DNA of 64,000 nt from Microbacterium algeriense (GTDB lineage: Bacteria; Actinomycetota; Actinomycetes; Actinomycetales; Microbacteriaceae): positions 496,001-560,000 of the forward strand of contig NZ_WAAO01000002.1 of the NCBI RefSeq assembly GCF_008868005.1, in the 5' to 3' direction. A program made the translations under genes and the position numbers. The notes below the pieces were generated by a model. The model searched no databases, had not been told where the DNA came from, and worked only from the letters and a program-made list of their open reading frames with translations. Below, piece after piece: positions 36,005-43,881 of this stretch; within the stretch, counting starts at the first letter, position 1; every line of letters starts with the position of its first letter.

Positions 36005-37032
36005 TCCATGCCCATCGCCGTCCGCACTTCCCGCAGCGTCGCCGTGGCGATGTCGCGCGCTCGCTCGTGCCCCACACGGAGGACCTCCTGTGCGTCGCGG
36101 ACCGTGAGGGCGGCAAGGCGGCTGCGGTGATCGGCGAGGAACTCGTTGACCGCCTCGATGGCGAGGCGCTTGAGCGCGCCGGCTCCTGCTGCCCCCAGTT
36201 CGTCCGCGATACTCTGCGGGCTGCGTCCGAGGACGACCGCGGCTGTCTCGAGCAAGGCGGAGACGCCCGGCCGATCATCGGGATCATAGGTGATCGCGCG
36301 CTCGGAATCGGTGCGGGCGCGGTTGATCGCCGCGGCAGTCTCATCGGCGGTCATGCCCAGAGCGATCGCGTTGCCATAGCTCTTCGACATCTTCCTGCCG
36401 TCGAGCCCCGGCAGCTCGGGGGCGTCGGAGAGGAGCGCCTGCGGCTCGGGGAACACCCGACCATAGCGCTCGTTGAAGCGACGCGCGATGGTGCGGGTGA
36501 CTTCCACATGCGGCAGGTTGTCTTTTCCGACCGGCACGAGATTCCCCTTGCAGAAGAGGATGTCGGCGGCCTGATGCACGGGATAGGTGAGCAGAAGACC
36601 GCTGAGCGCGCGACCGGAGGCGGCGAGCTCCGCCTTGACGGTGGGATTCCTGTGCAACTCGGATTCCGTCACCAGACTCAGGAAGGGCAGCAGGAGCTGA
36701 TGCAGAGCCGGCACGGCGGAGTGGGTGAAGATCGTCGTCGACCGCGGATCCAATCCGGCGGCGAGGTAGTCCAGAACGGCGCCGTGGACGTTCTCCCGGA
36801 GGTTGCCGGCGGAGTCGCGATCGGTGATCACCTGGTAGTCGGCCAGCACCACGAACGTCTCGACCCCGTGCGCTTGGAGGCGGACGCGCTCCCTGATCGT
36901 GCCGAAGTAGTGCCCCAGATGCAGTCGCCCGGTCGGGCGTTCTCCGGTGAGCACCCGGAAACGCTCCGGATGATCGATGGTCGCCTGACGAAGGTCGGGC
37001 ATGCGCGCCGCGGTAGCGCTGAATGAGTCCAT
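35989..37032 (-). CDS. trpS: Tryptophan--tRNA ligase
   Basis: A 347-residue class I synthetase charging tRNA-Trp. The HIGH-type motif is in TGRLHLGHYFGT (about residues 31-42), and the KMSKS loop is intact in GRKMSKSYGN. The length is normal. The ATG at 37032 is set by GAGGAG seven bases upstream; the open frame continues further but only as leader RNA. Upstream lies an attenuator with a Trp-rich leader peptide (37084-37163), so expression should rise when charged tRNA-Trp is scarce. The 3' end overlaps the HIT gene by 16 bases. Confidence 0.95.
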   Translation of the reverse strand: MDSFSATAARMPDLRQATIDHPERFRVLTGERPTGRLHLGHYFGTIRERVRLQAHGVETFVVLADYQVITDRDSAGNLRENVHGAVLDYLAAGLDPRSTTIFTHSAVPALHQLLLPFLSLVTESELHRNPTVKAELAASGRALSGLLLTYPVHQAADILFCKGNLVPVGKDNLPHVEVTRTIARRFNERYGRVFPEPQALLSDAPELPGLDGRKMSKSYGNAIALGMTADETAAAINRARTDSERAITYDPDDRPGVSALLETAAVVLGRSPQSIADELGAAGAGALKRLAIEAVNEFLADHRSRLAALTVRDAQEVLRVGHERARDIATATLREVRTAMGMDYTSV

Positions 37033-37083
37033 CTCTGCTCCTCGATAAGAGAGCTGCGCCGACCCTCGAGGCCGGATGGACTC

Positions 37084-37135
37084 GCGGACTGCCGGGCAGC
37101 CCGCGCGTGAAAGCGTTACGGCTGCTCGTGCAGCC
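37084..37135 (-). promoter_or_regulatory. Tryptophan attenuator hairpins of trpS
   Basis: On the minus-strand transcript: segment 1 GGCTGC (37135-37130) pairs with segment 2 GCAGCC (37125-37120). Segment 3 GGGCTGCC (37102-37095) pairs with segment 4 GGCAGTCC (37093-37086) in a 9-bp hairpin. Segment 2 can instead pair with GGCTGC of segment 3. A ribosome stalled on the Trp codons would cover segment 1, free segment 2 for 2:3 pairing and prevent 3:4. No U-run follows 3:4, so how it stops transcription is unclear. Confidence 0.75.
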
Positions 37136-37163
37136 ACCACCAGGACGAAACGGTGAAACGCAT
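37116..37163 (-). CDS. trpS leader peptide with three consecutive Trp codons
   Basis: A 15-residue reading frame, MRFTVSSWWWLHEQP, ending in TAA 84 bases before the trpS start. Codons 8-10 are TGG TGG TGG, a run very unlikely by chance. TATCCT (37171-37176) lies seven bases before the ATG and no ribosome site is present, as expected for a leaderless mRNA that starts at this codon. Its last six codons form the first hairpin of the attenuator. Trp attenuation upstream of trp genes is known in actinobacteria; this one senses charging for the synthetase itself. Confidence 0.82.
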   Translation of the reverse strand: MRFTVSSWWWLHEQP

Positions 37164-37238
37164 AGGCCACAGGATACAGAGACTTCAGCAGCCGCCGTCA
37201 TCCGTAAAGATTCGGCACTGCGCGATAGCGTGGGGACG

Positions 37239-37883
37239 GTGAGCAATCCCTTCGGAGAGGTGCCGGTCCTCCCGGTCGTCGTCCCTCTCGCCCTCGTGGT
37301 CTTCATCGTGCTGCTGTGGCGTCTGCATGCCCGGCGTCTCTTCTCCGTGCCGCGGGCGTCGGTCGCCGCCGCGATGGCCGTCTATGCAGCGGGCATCGTC
37401 GGGAACACCGTCTTCCCGATCTACCTCGACGCGCCGCAGACGGGCGAACCGTGGATCCCCGCGGTCGCGCTGATCCCGTTCGCCGACTACGAGATCGAAG
37501 ACGCGGTGACGAACCTGCTGGTGTTCGTGCCCCTCGGTGTGCTCATCGCCCTGTTGATGGCACGGCCCACAGCAGTCAAGGTCATCGCGGTGGCTGCCGG
37601 GACGAGCCTGGGCATCGAGCTCGCCCAGCTGGCGGCGCAGGACTTCTTCTCGGGCGGCCACATCGCGGACATCAACGACTTCCTGTCGAACGTGGCAGGA
37701 GGGGCGGTGGGCTACGGTCTGTTCGTGCTCCTGTCACGCATCCCGCCTCTCGGACGCTTCCTCGAGCGGTTCCGCTGGCGAACCGGCGGAGGAGCCCCCG
37801 CCCAACCGCGGGACACGGCCGGACGGGCCACCCCGGCGGCCGGGTCCGCGGTGTCGGATCGGGACGCAGCGCCCTCGATCTGA
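37239..37883 (+). CDS. VanZ family membrane protein
   Basis: 214 residues with five hydrophobic segments: VLPVVVPLALVVFIVLLW, VAAAMAVYAAGIVGNTVF, NLLVFVPLGVLIALLMA, VIAVAAGTSLGIELAQL and the last near VAGGAVGYGLFVLL. VTNLLVFVPLG and ADINDFLSNVAGGAVGY are the VanZ-family signatures. Some members affect glycopeptide tolerance, most are uncharacterised. TAGCGT (37226-37231) seven bases before the GTG implies a leaderless mRNA. It is divergent from the trpS leader peptide with 75 bases between. The C-terminal tail is Pro/Ala-rich. Confidence 0.82.
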   Translation: MSNPFGEVPVLPVVVPLALVVFIVLLWRLHARRLFSVPRASVAAAMAVYAAGIVGNTVFPIYLDAPQTGEPWIPAVALIPFADYEIEDAVTNLLVFVPLGVLIALLMARPTAVKVIAVAAGTSLGIELAQLAAQDFFSGGHIADINDFLSNVAGGAVGYGLFVLLSRIPPLGRFLERFRWRTGGGAPAQPRDTAGRATPAAGSAVSDRDAAPSI

Positions 37884-37965
37884 GCCGGCCTCGTGGCGGG
37901 TCTTCGCCGGTATGGACGGCCGCACGACCCTAGGGCAGTGGCCGGTGCCACCTATATTGAAGTCT

Positions 37966-40812
37966 GTGGACACCACCGCAGCGGTCGCGACCGGCCTCAC
38001 GTCCGCGGAGGTCGCAGACCGCGTCGCGGCCGGAACCACGAACGCCTTCGCACCGGATACGAGCCGAAGTGCCTGGAGCATCGTCCGTGCGAACGTGTTC
38101 ACGCTGTTCAACGGGATCGTGTTCGCCTGCTTCTTCGTGCTGTTCCTCGTCGGCCGCTGGCAGGACGCGCTCTTCGGGCTGGCGGCGTTCGCCAACGCGA
38201 TCATCGGCTGCGTCCAGGAGTTCCGGGCGAAACGTGCGCTCGACCGACTGGCGCTGATGAACGTCCCCCGCGCTCTCGTGTTCCGAGAGGGATCCGAGGA
38301 AGAGGTCGCATCCGCTGACGTCGTGCTCGACGACGTCCTCGTCCTGCGCGCCGGTGAGCAGGTCCCCGCGGACGCGGTGATCCTGACAGCCCACGGCTTG
38401 CAGATCGACGAGTCGATGCTCACCGGGGAGTCGGACCCTGTCGAGAAGCTGCCCGGAGATGACGCGCTGTCGGGAGCGATCGTCGTCGCGGGCGAGGGCA
38501 TGGCGCGGGCCACGCGCGTCGGCGCCGAGTCGTATGCGAATCGCTTCGCCGGAGAGGCGCGTCGATTCTCGCTCGTCAGCAGCGAGCTCCGCTCCTCGGT
38601 CGATCGGGTGCTGAAGTGGGTGAGCTGGATCATCGGTCCGGTGGGACTCCTCGTGCTCAACGCCCAGATCATCGTCACCGGCGGCTACAGCACGGTGTTC
38701 TCGAGCGGGGCCTGGGTGCAGGCGGTCGTCAACACGATCGCGGCGCTGACCGCGATGATCCCGCTCGGGCTCGTGCTCATGACGAGCATCGCCTTCGCGG
38801 TCGGCGCCTCCCGATTGGCCCGGCGGCAGGTGCTCGTGAACGAGCTCCCCGCGGTCGAAGGGCTCGCGCGGGTCGACGTCGTCTGCCTCGACAAGACCGG
38901 CACCCTGACGGTGGGGGAGATTGCGTTCGACGCCGCCCACACGCTTCCCGGCGCGGAATCCGCCGCGCAGGACGCGGCTGTGGTCCTCGCCTGGTACGCG
39001 GACTCGCCCGATGCGAACGCGACCGCGCGATCGATGGCGGTCGAGTACCCGGTCGGGGAGCCGCTCGTCGTGGCAGGGTACGTTCCGTTCTCCTCGGCAC
39101 GGAAGTGGAGCGCGGTGTCGTTCGCCGAGCCCGCCGGGACCTGGGTGATGGGGGCGCCGGAGATGGTCTTCGGCGACAGGGCGACGGACACGGGGGAGGC
39201 GCTCGGCCGCACGGTCACGGCCCTCGCGGAGTCCGGTCGCCGCACGCTGGTGCTCGGCCGTTCGGAGCAGCCGTTGACCGCGGAGGACATCGAGGCCGAG
39301 CGGCTTCCCGTCGGCGTCTCGCCCGTCCTCGTGCTCACGTTCCGGGAGCAGGTGCGGGCGGACGCCGCGCAGACCTTGGAGTACTTCGCCCGCCAGGATG
39401 TCGGCATCCGCATCATCTCCGGCGACAACCCGCGCACGGTCGCGGCGATCGCCCGCGAGGTCGGACTCGACGTCGCCGAGGGCTTCGACGCCCGTTCGCT
39501 TCCGGAGGACGACGCCGAACTCGCCGATGTGCTCGACCGGCACGCCGTGTTCGGCCGCGTGACACCCGAGCAGAAGAAGCGCATGGTCACGGCTCTGCAG
39601 AGCCACGGACACACCGTCGCCATGACGGGCGACGGGGTGAACGACGCTCTCGCCATCAAGGCGGCGGACATCGGCATCGCGATGAACTCGGGCTCGCCGG
39701 CCACGAAAGCTGTCGCGCGGCTGGTCCTTCTCGACGGACAGTTCTCGCATCTGCCGGATGTCGTCGCGGAGGGGCGTCAGGTCATCGCGAACATCGAGCG
39801 GGTCTCGATGCTGTTCCTCAACAAGACGGTGTACGCGACCCTTCTCGCGATCATCTTCGGGGTGCTCGTGCTCGAGTTCCCGTTCCTGCCGCGTCAGCTG
39901 TCCATCACCGATGGGCTCACGATCGGCATTCCCGCGTTCTTCCTGGCGCTCATGCCGAACGCCGCGCGGTACGTTCCCGGCTTCCTCCGCCGATCGTTGA
40001 GCTTCGCCGTGCCCTCGGGCATCGTCGTCGCGCTCGGCCTGACGTGGTACTCCTTCGTCGCGCGGGGTCTCGGAGCGCATCAGGACCAGCTGCGCACCGG
40101 AGCGACCGTGATCCTGGCCGTGGTCGGCATCTGGGTGCTGGCCGTCCTCGCCCGCCCCCTCAACCGGTTCAAGGTGCTCGTCGTCGGCGCGATGTTCGTC
40201 CTGCTCATCGCCGTGTTCTCGATTCCGCTCGCCCGCCGGTTCTTCGTCCTCGTCGACCCCGGTGAGGAGCTGGCGGTCGCGCTCACCGGCATCACGGTCC
40301 TCATGGTGGTCGCGATCGAGGTCGTGCGATCAGTGCATCGCCGGTTCGTGCTCCACGACGGTGCGCGGCAGACGAATCCGCGCATCTCGGCGGCATCGAC
40401 CCCGCGTATCGTCTCGATCGTCACGACGGCCGTCGCGGCGCTCGCCTACGTCTCCGGAGTGCTGGCGACGGGCTTCGGCATCGTGGTCTTCCTCGGCCGG
40501 TACGATCCGGACGTCAGCACGTCGGCGTTCTCGCTGTCCGGAGCCGCCATCGCGCTGTTCGGGCTGCTCGTGCTGGCCGTCGCCGCGGGCGTCCGTCGCG
40601 GCAGCGGGCTCTCGCGACTCATGATCACGATCTTCCTCGGACTGCTCATCGCCGTGAGCGCGAGCGTGCTGATCTTCGGCGACCGCTGGGACTGGGGAGC
40701 GGCCGTCGCGATGGCGGGAGCGGCCGGGGTGATCACCCTGCTGTGGACGCCGCCGGTCACGCGTGGATTCGGACCGATCCGCGAGAGTTCGATGGGTACG
40801 GCGCGGACGTGA
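37966..40812 (+). CDS. Cation-translocating P-type ATPase, CtpE-like
   Basis: 948 residues. N-terminal actuator loop DESMLTGESDPVEK, TM4 segment TAMIPLGLVLMTS, phosphorylation motif DKTGTLT with Asp309, and hinge MTGDGVNDALAIKAADIGIA. About ten membrane helices, with four or more after the catalytic part. The overall form resembles the actinobacterial CtpE group, linked to calcium uptake in mycobacteria; the ion here is inferred. TATATT (37953-37958) ends seven bases before the GTG at 37966, with no ribosome site, so a leaderless GTG start is likely; an in-frame TTG at 37957 lies inside the hexamer. Confidence 0.88.
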   Translation: MDTTAAVATGLTSAEVADRVAAGTTNAFAPDTSRSAWSIVRANVFTLFNGIVFACFFVLFLVGRWQDALFGLAAFANAIIGCVQEFRAKRALDRLALMNVPRALVFREGSEEEVASADVVLDDVLVLRAGEQVPADAVILTAHGLQIDESMLTGESDPVEKLPGDDALSGAIVVAGEGMARATRVGAESYANRFAGEARRFSLVSSELRSSVDRVLKWVSWIIGPVGLLVLNAQIIVTGGYSTVFSSGAWVQAVVNTIAALTAMIPLGLVLMTSIAFAVGASRLARRQVLVNELPAVEGLARVDVVCLDKTGTLTVGEIAFDAAHTLPGAESAAQDAAVVLAWYADSPDANATARSMAVEYPVGEPLVVAGYVPFSSARKWSAVSFAEPAGTWVMGAPEMVFGDRATDTGEALGRTVTALAESGRRTLVLGRSEQPLTAEDIEAERLPVGVSPVLVLTFREQVRADAAQTLEYFARQDVGIRIISGDNPRTVAAIAREVGLDVAEGFDARSLPEDDAELADVLDRHAVFGRVTPEQKKRMVTALQSHGHTVAMTGDGVNDALAIKAADIGIAMNSGSPATKAVARLVLLDGQFSHLPDVVAEGRQVIANIERVSMLFLNKTVYATLLAIIFGVLVLEFPFLPRQLSITDGLTIGIPAFFLALMPNAARYVPGFLRRSLSFAVPSGIVVALGLTWYSFVARGLGAHQDQLRTGATVILAVVGIWVLAVLARPLNRFKVLVVGAMFVLLIAVFSIPLARRFFVLVDPGEELAVALTGITVLMVVAIEVVRSVHRRFVLHDGARQTNPRISAASTPRIVSIVTTAVAALAYVSGVLATGFGIVVFLGRYDPDVSTSAFSLSGAAIALFGLLVLAVAAGVRRGSGLSRLMITIFLGLLIAVSASVLIFGDRWDWGAAVAMAGAAGVITLLWTPPVTRGFGPIRESSMGTART

Positions 40813-40825
40813 GGTGCGAAGGGGC

Positions 40826-41395
40826 TCAGCCGGCCCATTCGATGAGGATCAGTCCCTGACGGGTGTCGGCGAAGCGGACCCAGCCGTCTCCGAAGAGGTA
40901 GGTCATGCCGTAGCCCTCCTCATCCGTACCCATCGAGTAGCGGGGGTCTTCGGTGATGTACGTCCCGTCCGGGCCGTCTTCGCGCTTCCAGCCTTCAGCG
41001 AGCAGACCCGCTTGTGCCTCGGCTGCCGCTTCTGCGCCCAGCGCGGCCCACCCGTAGAGCTGCCCGTGGTCCGAGGCGACCGAGTAGTCCGCCCAGAAGC
41101 ACAGGAGCCCTTCCGTGAGCTCGACGCCTCCCGCGACGAACTCCTTCGGCTTCGCCGTCCACCCGGCCTCGGTGAGGGCCGCGACGGTGCCCGCCGAGAT
41201 CATCGACTCGCAGGTGAGCTCCGTGGCGGTGGCACTCGGCTCCGGCGACGCAGCGGTGTCGCCCCCGGATGACGGGGTCGGCGTGATGACGTTCGGCGTC
41301 GGCGCGGGAGCAGGTTCCGCGGGTGCCGCGCACGCGGTGAGGGCGGCGAGCAGAAGCAGCGTGCCCGCGGTCGCGGCAGTGATGCGGGGGATCAT
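40826..41395 (-). CDS. Putative lipoprotein
   Basis: 189 residues. Signal MIPRITAATAGTLLLLAALT ends in lipobox LTAC (Cys22 lipidated), followed by a Pro/Ala/Thr linker to about residue 55. The exported domain has two cysteines (TCESM and LCFWADYS) and a repeated GW/YG pattern: EAGWTAKPKEF, LYGWAALGAE, EGWKRED, GDGWVRFADTRQG. I know no family for it. It follows the phosphatase gene after 19 bases on the same strand and probably shares its transcript. Confidence 0.78.
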   Translation of the reverse strand: MIPRITAATAGTLLLLAALTACAAPAEPAPAPTPNVITPTPSSGGDTAASPEPSATATELTCESMISAGTVAALTEAGWTAKPKEFVAGGVELTEGLLCFWADYSVASDHGQLYGWAALGAEAAAEAQAGLLAEGWKREDGPDGTYITEDPRYSMGTDEEGYGMTYLFGDGWVRFADTRQGLILIEWAG

Positions 41396-41414
41396 CGCAG
41401 GCCTCGCGGTTCGT

Positions 41415-42212
41415 TCAGTCCTGCAGGAGTGCCAGGAAATCGTCGTGGAGCACGCCGTTGGTGGCGAGCGTGGATCGCGCGGAGATCGTCTCGGCCCCGT
41501 CGATCGCGGTCATCCTTCCGCCGGCCTCGCGGACGATCGCCACGGCGGCGGCGATGTCGTACTCCTTGACGCCGAACTCCGCGACCATGTCGATCCGCCC
41601 CTCGGCGAGCAGCATGTAGGCGTAGACGTCGCCGTACGCCCGGTCGCGCCAGACGCGCTCGGCCAGCGCGAGCAGGGAGTCCAGGCGGCCCGCCTCCGAC
41701 CATTGCGCGATGCTCTGGAAGCTGACGCTGGCATCATCGAGGGTCGACACCGAGGAGGTCTGCAGGCGGCGGATCTCGCCTTCGGCGGCGGTCCACGAGC
41801 CCGCGCCGGCGGAACCCCACCAGCGTCGTCCGAGGGCGGGCATGCTCACGACTCCGACCTGAGGGACGCCATCGATCGCAAGGGCGATCATCGTGCCCCA
41901 CAGCGGGACGCCGCGGAGGAAGTTGGCGGTGCCGTCGATCGGGTCGATGATCCACTGCCGGTGGGTGCTGCCCTCTGCGCCGAACTCCTCGCCGAAGATG
42001 CCGTCCTCCGGGCGTTCCTGCGCCAGGATCGCGCGGATCGCGCGCTCCGTCGCGAGGTCAGCATCCGTGACATGCGAATTGTCGGCCTTGGTCGAGATCT
42101 CGAGGTCGGCGGCGTCGAAACGGGGGAGGGATTCGGCGTCTGCGGCATCGGCGAGGCGGAGCGCGAGTTCGAGATCGCTGGACAGGTCATCGGCGCGGGG
42201 GGAGGCGGTCAC
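41415..42212 (-). CDS. Inositol monophosphatase-family phosphatase, probably histidinol-phosphatase (HisN-like)
   Basis: 265 residues with the IMPase metal motifs: GEEFGAEG (first Glu site), WIIDPIDGTANFLRGVP (DPxDGT core) and KEYDIAAAVAIVREAGGRMT near the C-terminus. STKADNSHVTDADLATERAI is the mobile loop. In Corynebacterium and Microbacteriaceae, proteins of this type supply histidinol-phosphate phosphatase (HisN), but inositol phosphate or related substrates are possible and no his gene is nearby. The start is GTG 42212, with TATTCT (42219-42224) six bases before it, so leaderless. Confidence 0.85.
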   Translation of the reverse strand: MTASPRADDLSSDLELALRLADAADAESLPRFDAADLEISTKADNSHVTDADLATERAIRAILAQERPEDGIFGEEFGAEGSTHRQWIIDPIDGTANFLRGVPLWGTMIALAIDGVPQVGVVSMPALGRRWWGSAGAGSWTAAEGEIRRLQTSSVSTLDDASVSFQSIAQWSEAGRLDSLLALAERVWRDRAYGDVYAYMLLAEGRIDMVAEFGVKEYDIAAAVAIVREAGGRMTAIDGAETISARSTLATNGVLHDDFLALLQD

Positions 42213-42307
42213 GCTCTCAGAATAGTCGGCGGATCCGGCGCCCCAGAGGGACCGATGGCCATGTTTCCCCCCGCGTCGACGGAGGGCCACGCCCGGGCCG
42301 AGCTCGA

Positions 42308-42337
42308 TTTCGCGTGGGGCCGGTCGGCTGGTAATGT
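42308..42337 (+). promoter_or_regulatory. Probable promoter of tRNA-Lys
   Basis: TTTCGC (42308-42313), an 18-base spacer and TAATGT (42332-42337), 31 bases before the mature tRNA. The -10 is good, the -35 moderate. Confidence 0.5.
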
Positions 42338-42367
42338 AATTCCTCGGTCGGGGTTATCCCGGGCCAC

Positions 42368-42440
42368 GCACCTCTAGCTCAATCGGCAGAGCAACTGACT
42401 CTTAATCAGTGGGTTCAGGGTTCAAGTCCCTGGGGGTGCA
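42368..42440 (+). tRNA. tRNA-Lys (CTT anticodon)
   Basis: A 73-base cloverleaf. Acceptor arms GCACCTC (42368-42374) and GGGGTGC (42433-42439), with discriminator A42440. D-arm AGCTCAATCGGCAGAGC; anticodon stem ACTGA/TCAGT with the loop CTCTTAA, anticodon CTT reading AAG; T-arm CAGGGTTCAAGTCCCTG. CCA is not encoded. No duplicated 3' end or integrase is nearby. Confidence 0.97.
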
Positions 42441-42550
42441 CGGATCAGCCTCGGAATCTCTCGCCAGATTCCGGGGCTTTTTCGCATCCGCGAACGGGCG
42501 CTATTTTTGTGCAGGAGTGCCGGATGGCGCTCGCACTCGGAAGGCACTCC

Positions 42551-43306
42551 ATGCAGTTTCTCTCGGAACGGATCCTCGACGGCGGTGTCGTCGAGCGGGA
42601 GTTCCTTCTCGACGACTTTCCCGGCATCCTCTGGACACCGCCCGCAGCGTCCCCGGCTGCTCCCGTTCCGCTGATCCTGATGGGCCAGCCGGGCGGTATC
42701 GGCCTCCGACGGATGCATCCTCGTCTGGCGTCCCGTGCGCAGAGCTCCGCCGCGCAGGGATTCGCCTCCGTCGCCATCGAAGCCCCCGGGGCGGGGGAGC
42801 GTCCACCGCTTCCCGGAGCAGAGCAGGTGCGCGCGGAGCTCCGCCGCGTGCTCGGTGCCGGCGAGCGACCAACCGATGACCTCATCGACCGGTTGATCCT
42901 CCCTCTCGTCGAGCAGGCGGTGCCGGAGTGGCAGCGCACCCTCGACGAGGTCCTCGAGCTTCCGGAGATCGACGAGCGCGTCGGATTCTCCGGAGGTGTG
43001 ATCGCCGTCGCCACACGCCTTGCCGTCGTCGACACGCGCATCCGGGCTGCGGGACTCTTCGCCGGCAGCTACGTGCCGCGCGTGACGATGGACGAGGCGC
43101 GCCTCGTCACCATCCCGCTGCACGTCCTCCTGCAGTGGGACGACGAAGGCAACGACCGAGGGATGGCGCTGGAGCTGTTCGACGCCTTCGGGTCAGAGGA
43201 GAAGACGCTCTACGCCAACATGCGCGGCCATACCGGCGTTCCGCGGTTCGCGGGTGAGGACGCGGCCCGCTTCTTCTCTCGCCACCTCGGCACGCCCGCA
43301 GGGTGA
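42551..43306 (+). CDS. Alpha/beta hydrolase
   Basis: A 251-residue alpha/beta-hydrolase-fold protein of a subfamily frequent in actinobacteria. FPGILWTPPAASPAAPVPLI leads to LILMGQPGG (oxyanion strand), RVGFSGGVIAVA carries the nucleophile elbow G-F-S-G-G, and HVLLQWDDEGNDRGMALELF provides the acid, followed by the His in MRGHTGVP. It resembles dienelactone-hydrolase-type enzymes; the substrate is unknown. The ATG at 42551 is supported by GGAAGG eight bases upstream. The gene starts 110 bases after the tRNA. Confidence 0.8.
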   Translation: MQFLSERILDGGVVEREFLLDDFPGILWTPPAASPAAPVPLILMGQPGGIGLRRMHPRLASRAQSSAAQGFASVAIEAPGAGERPPLPGAEQVRAELRRVLGAGERPTDDLIDRLILPLVEQAVPEWQRTLDEVLELPEIDERVGFSGGVIAVATRLAVVDTRIRAAGLFAGSYVPRVTMDEARLVTIPLHVLLQWDDEGNDRGMALELFDAFGSEEKTLYANMRGHTGVPRFAGEDAARFFSRHLGTPAG

Positions 43307-43325
43307 CCTCGACCCGGTGAAGCGC

Positions 43326-43808
43326 TCAGGCGACGGGGACGACCGTGCCGCCGGTGAGCTCCCGCAACTGCGCGAAGGTCAGCGGCATCACTGTGTGCGG
43401 GTGTCCCGCCGCCGCCCATAGCTCGTCATGCTCCTGCAGCGCTTCGTCGATGAACGTGCGCAGCGGTGCGGGGTGGCCGACGGGTGCGACGCCGCCGATC
43501 GCCTGACCGGTGGCCGACCGCACGACGGGTGCCGGGGCCATCGTCACCTCCTCCGCTCCCATGCTCCGCGTCAGGACAGCGAGATCGACCCGATGACCGC
43601 CGCTGGTCATGACCAGCACCGGCTCGCCGTCGGCGACGAACACCAGGCTGTTCGCGATGGCGGCGACGTCGCATTCGATGGCCGCCGCCGCCTCTGCGGC
43701 CGTGCGGGCGGAGTCGGGCAGGACTCGGATCGTGGTCTCGACACCGGCCGCGGTCAGCTGGTCCTGCACAGGTCGGCTGCGTTCGGGAAGGGGCGCATCG
43801 ATGCTCAT
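43326..43808 (-). CDS. YbaK/EbsC-type aminoacyl-tRNA deacylase
   Basis: 160 residues of the YbaK/ProX fold, which hydrolyses mischarged aminoacyl-tRNA. IANSLVFVADGEPVLVMTSG and GAEEVTMAPAPVVRSATGQA contain the conserved Lys/Gly-based site; the usual Lys of the family is in a position read here as Asn/Ser (IANSLVF), which may alter specificity. GGVAPVGHPAPLRTFIDEAL is a hallmark of the group. ATG 43808 has TATCGT (43815-43820) six bases upstream, so leaderless; a GTG three bases earlier is the alternative. Confidence 0.85.
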   Translation of the reverse strand: MSIDAPLPERSRPVQDQLTAAGVETTIRVLPDSARTAAEAAAAIECDVAAIANSLVFVADGEPVLVMTSGGHRVDLAVLTRSMGAEEVTMAPAPVVRSATGQAIGGVAPVGHPAPLRTFIDEALQEHDELWAAAGHPHTVMPLTFAQLRELTGGTVVPVA

Positions 43809-43881
43809 CACCCCACGATATCCATCTGGCAGCGACGCCCGGCCGGTCGTCGCTGACCCGCCGGGCGCCGCAGTCCTGAGC

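Noticed and set aside
37033-37163. T-box riboswitch for trpS
   Set aside because: I see no T-box sequence (AGGGTGGNACCGCG) in the leader; the Trp-codon leader peptide explains it better.
37023-37238. Longer start for the VanZ protein
   Set aside because: The extra 72 residues are encoded by DNA that serves as the trpS leader on the other strand, and GTG 37239 has a matching -10.
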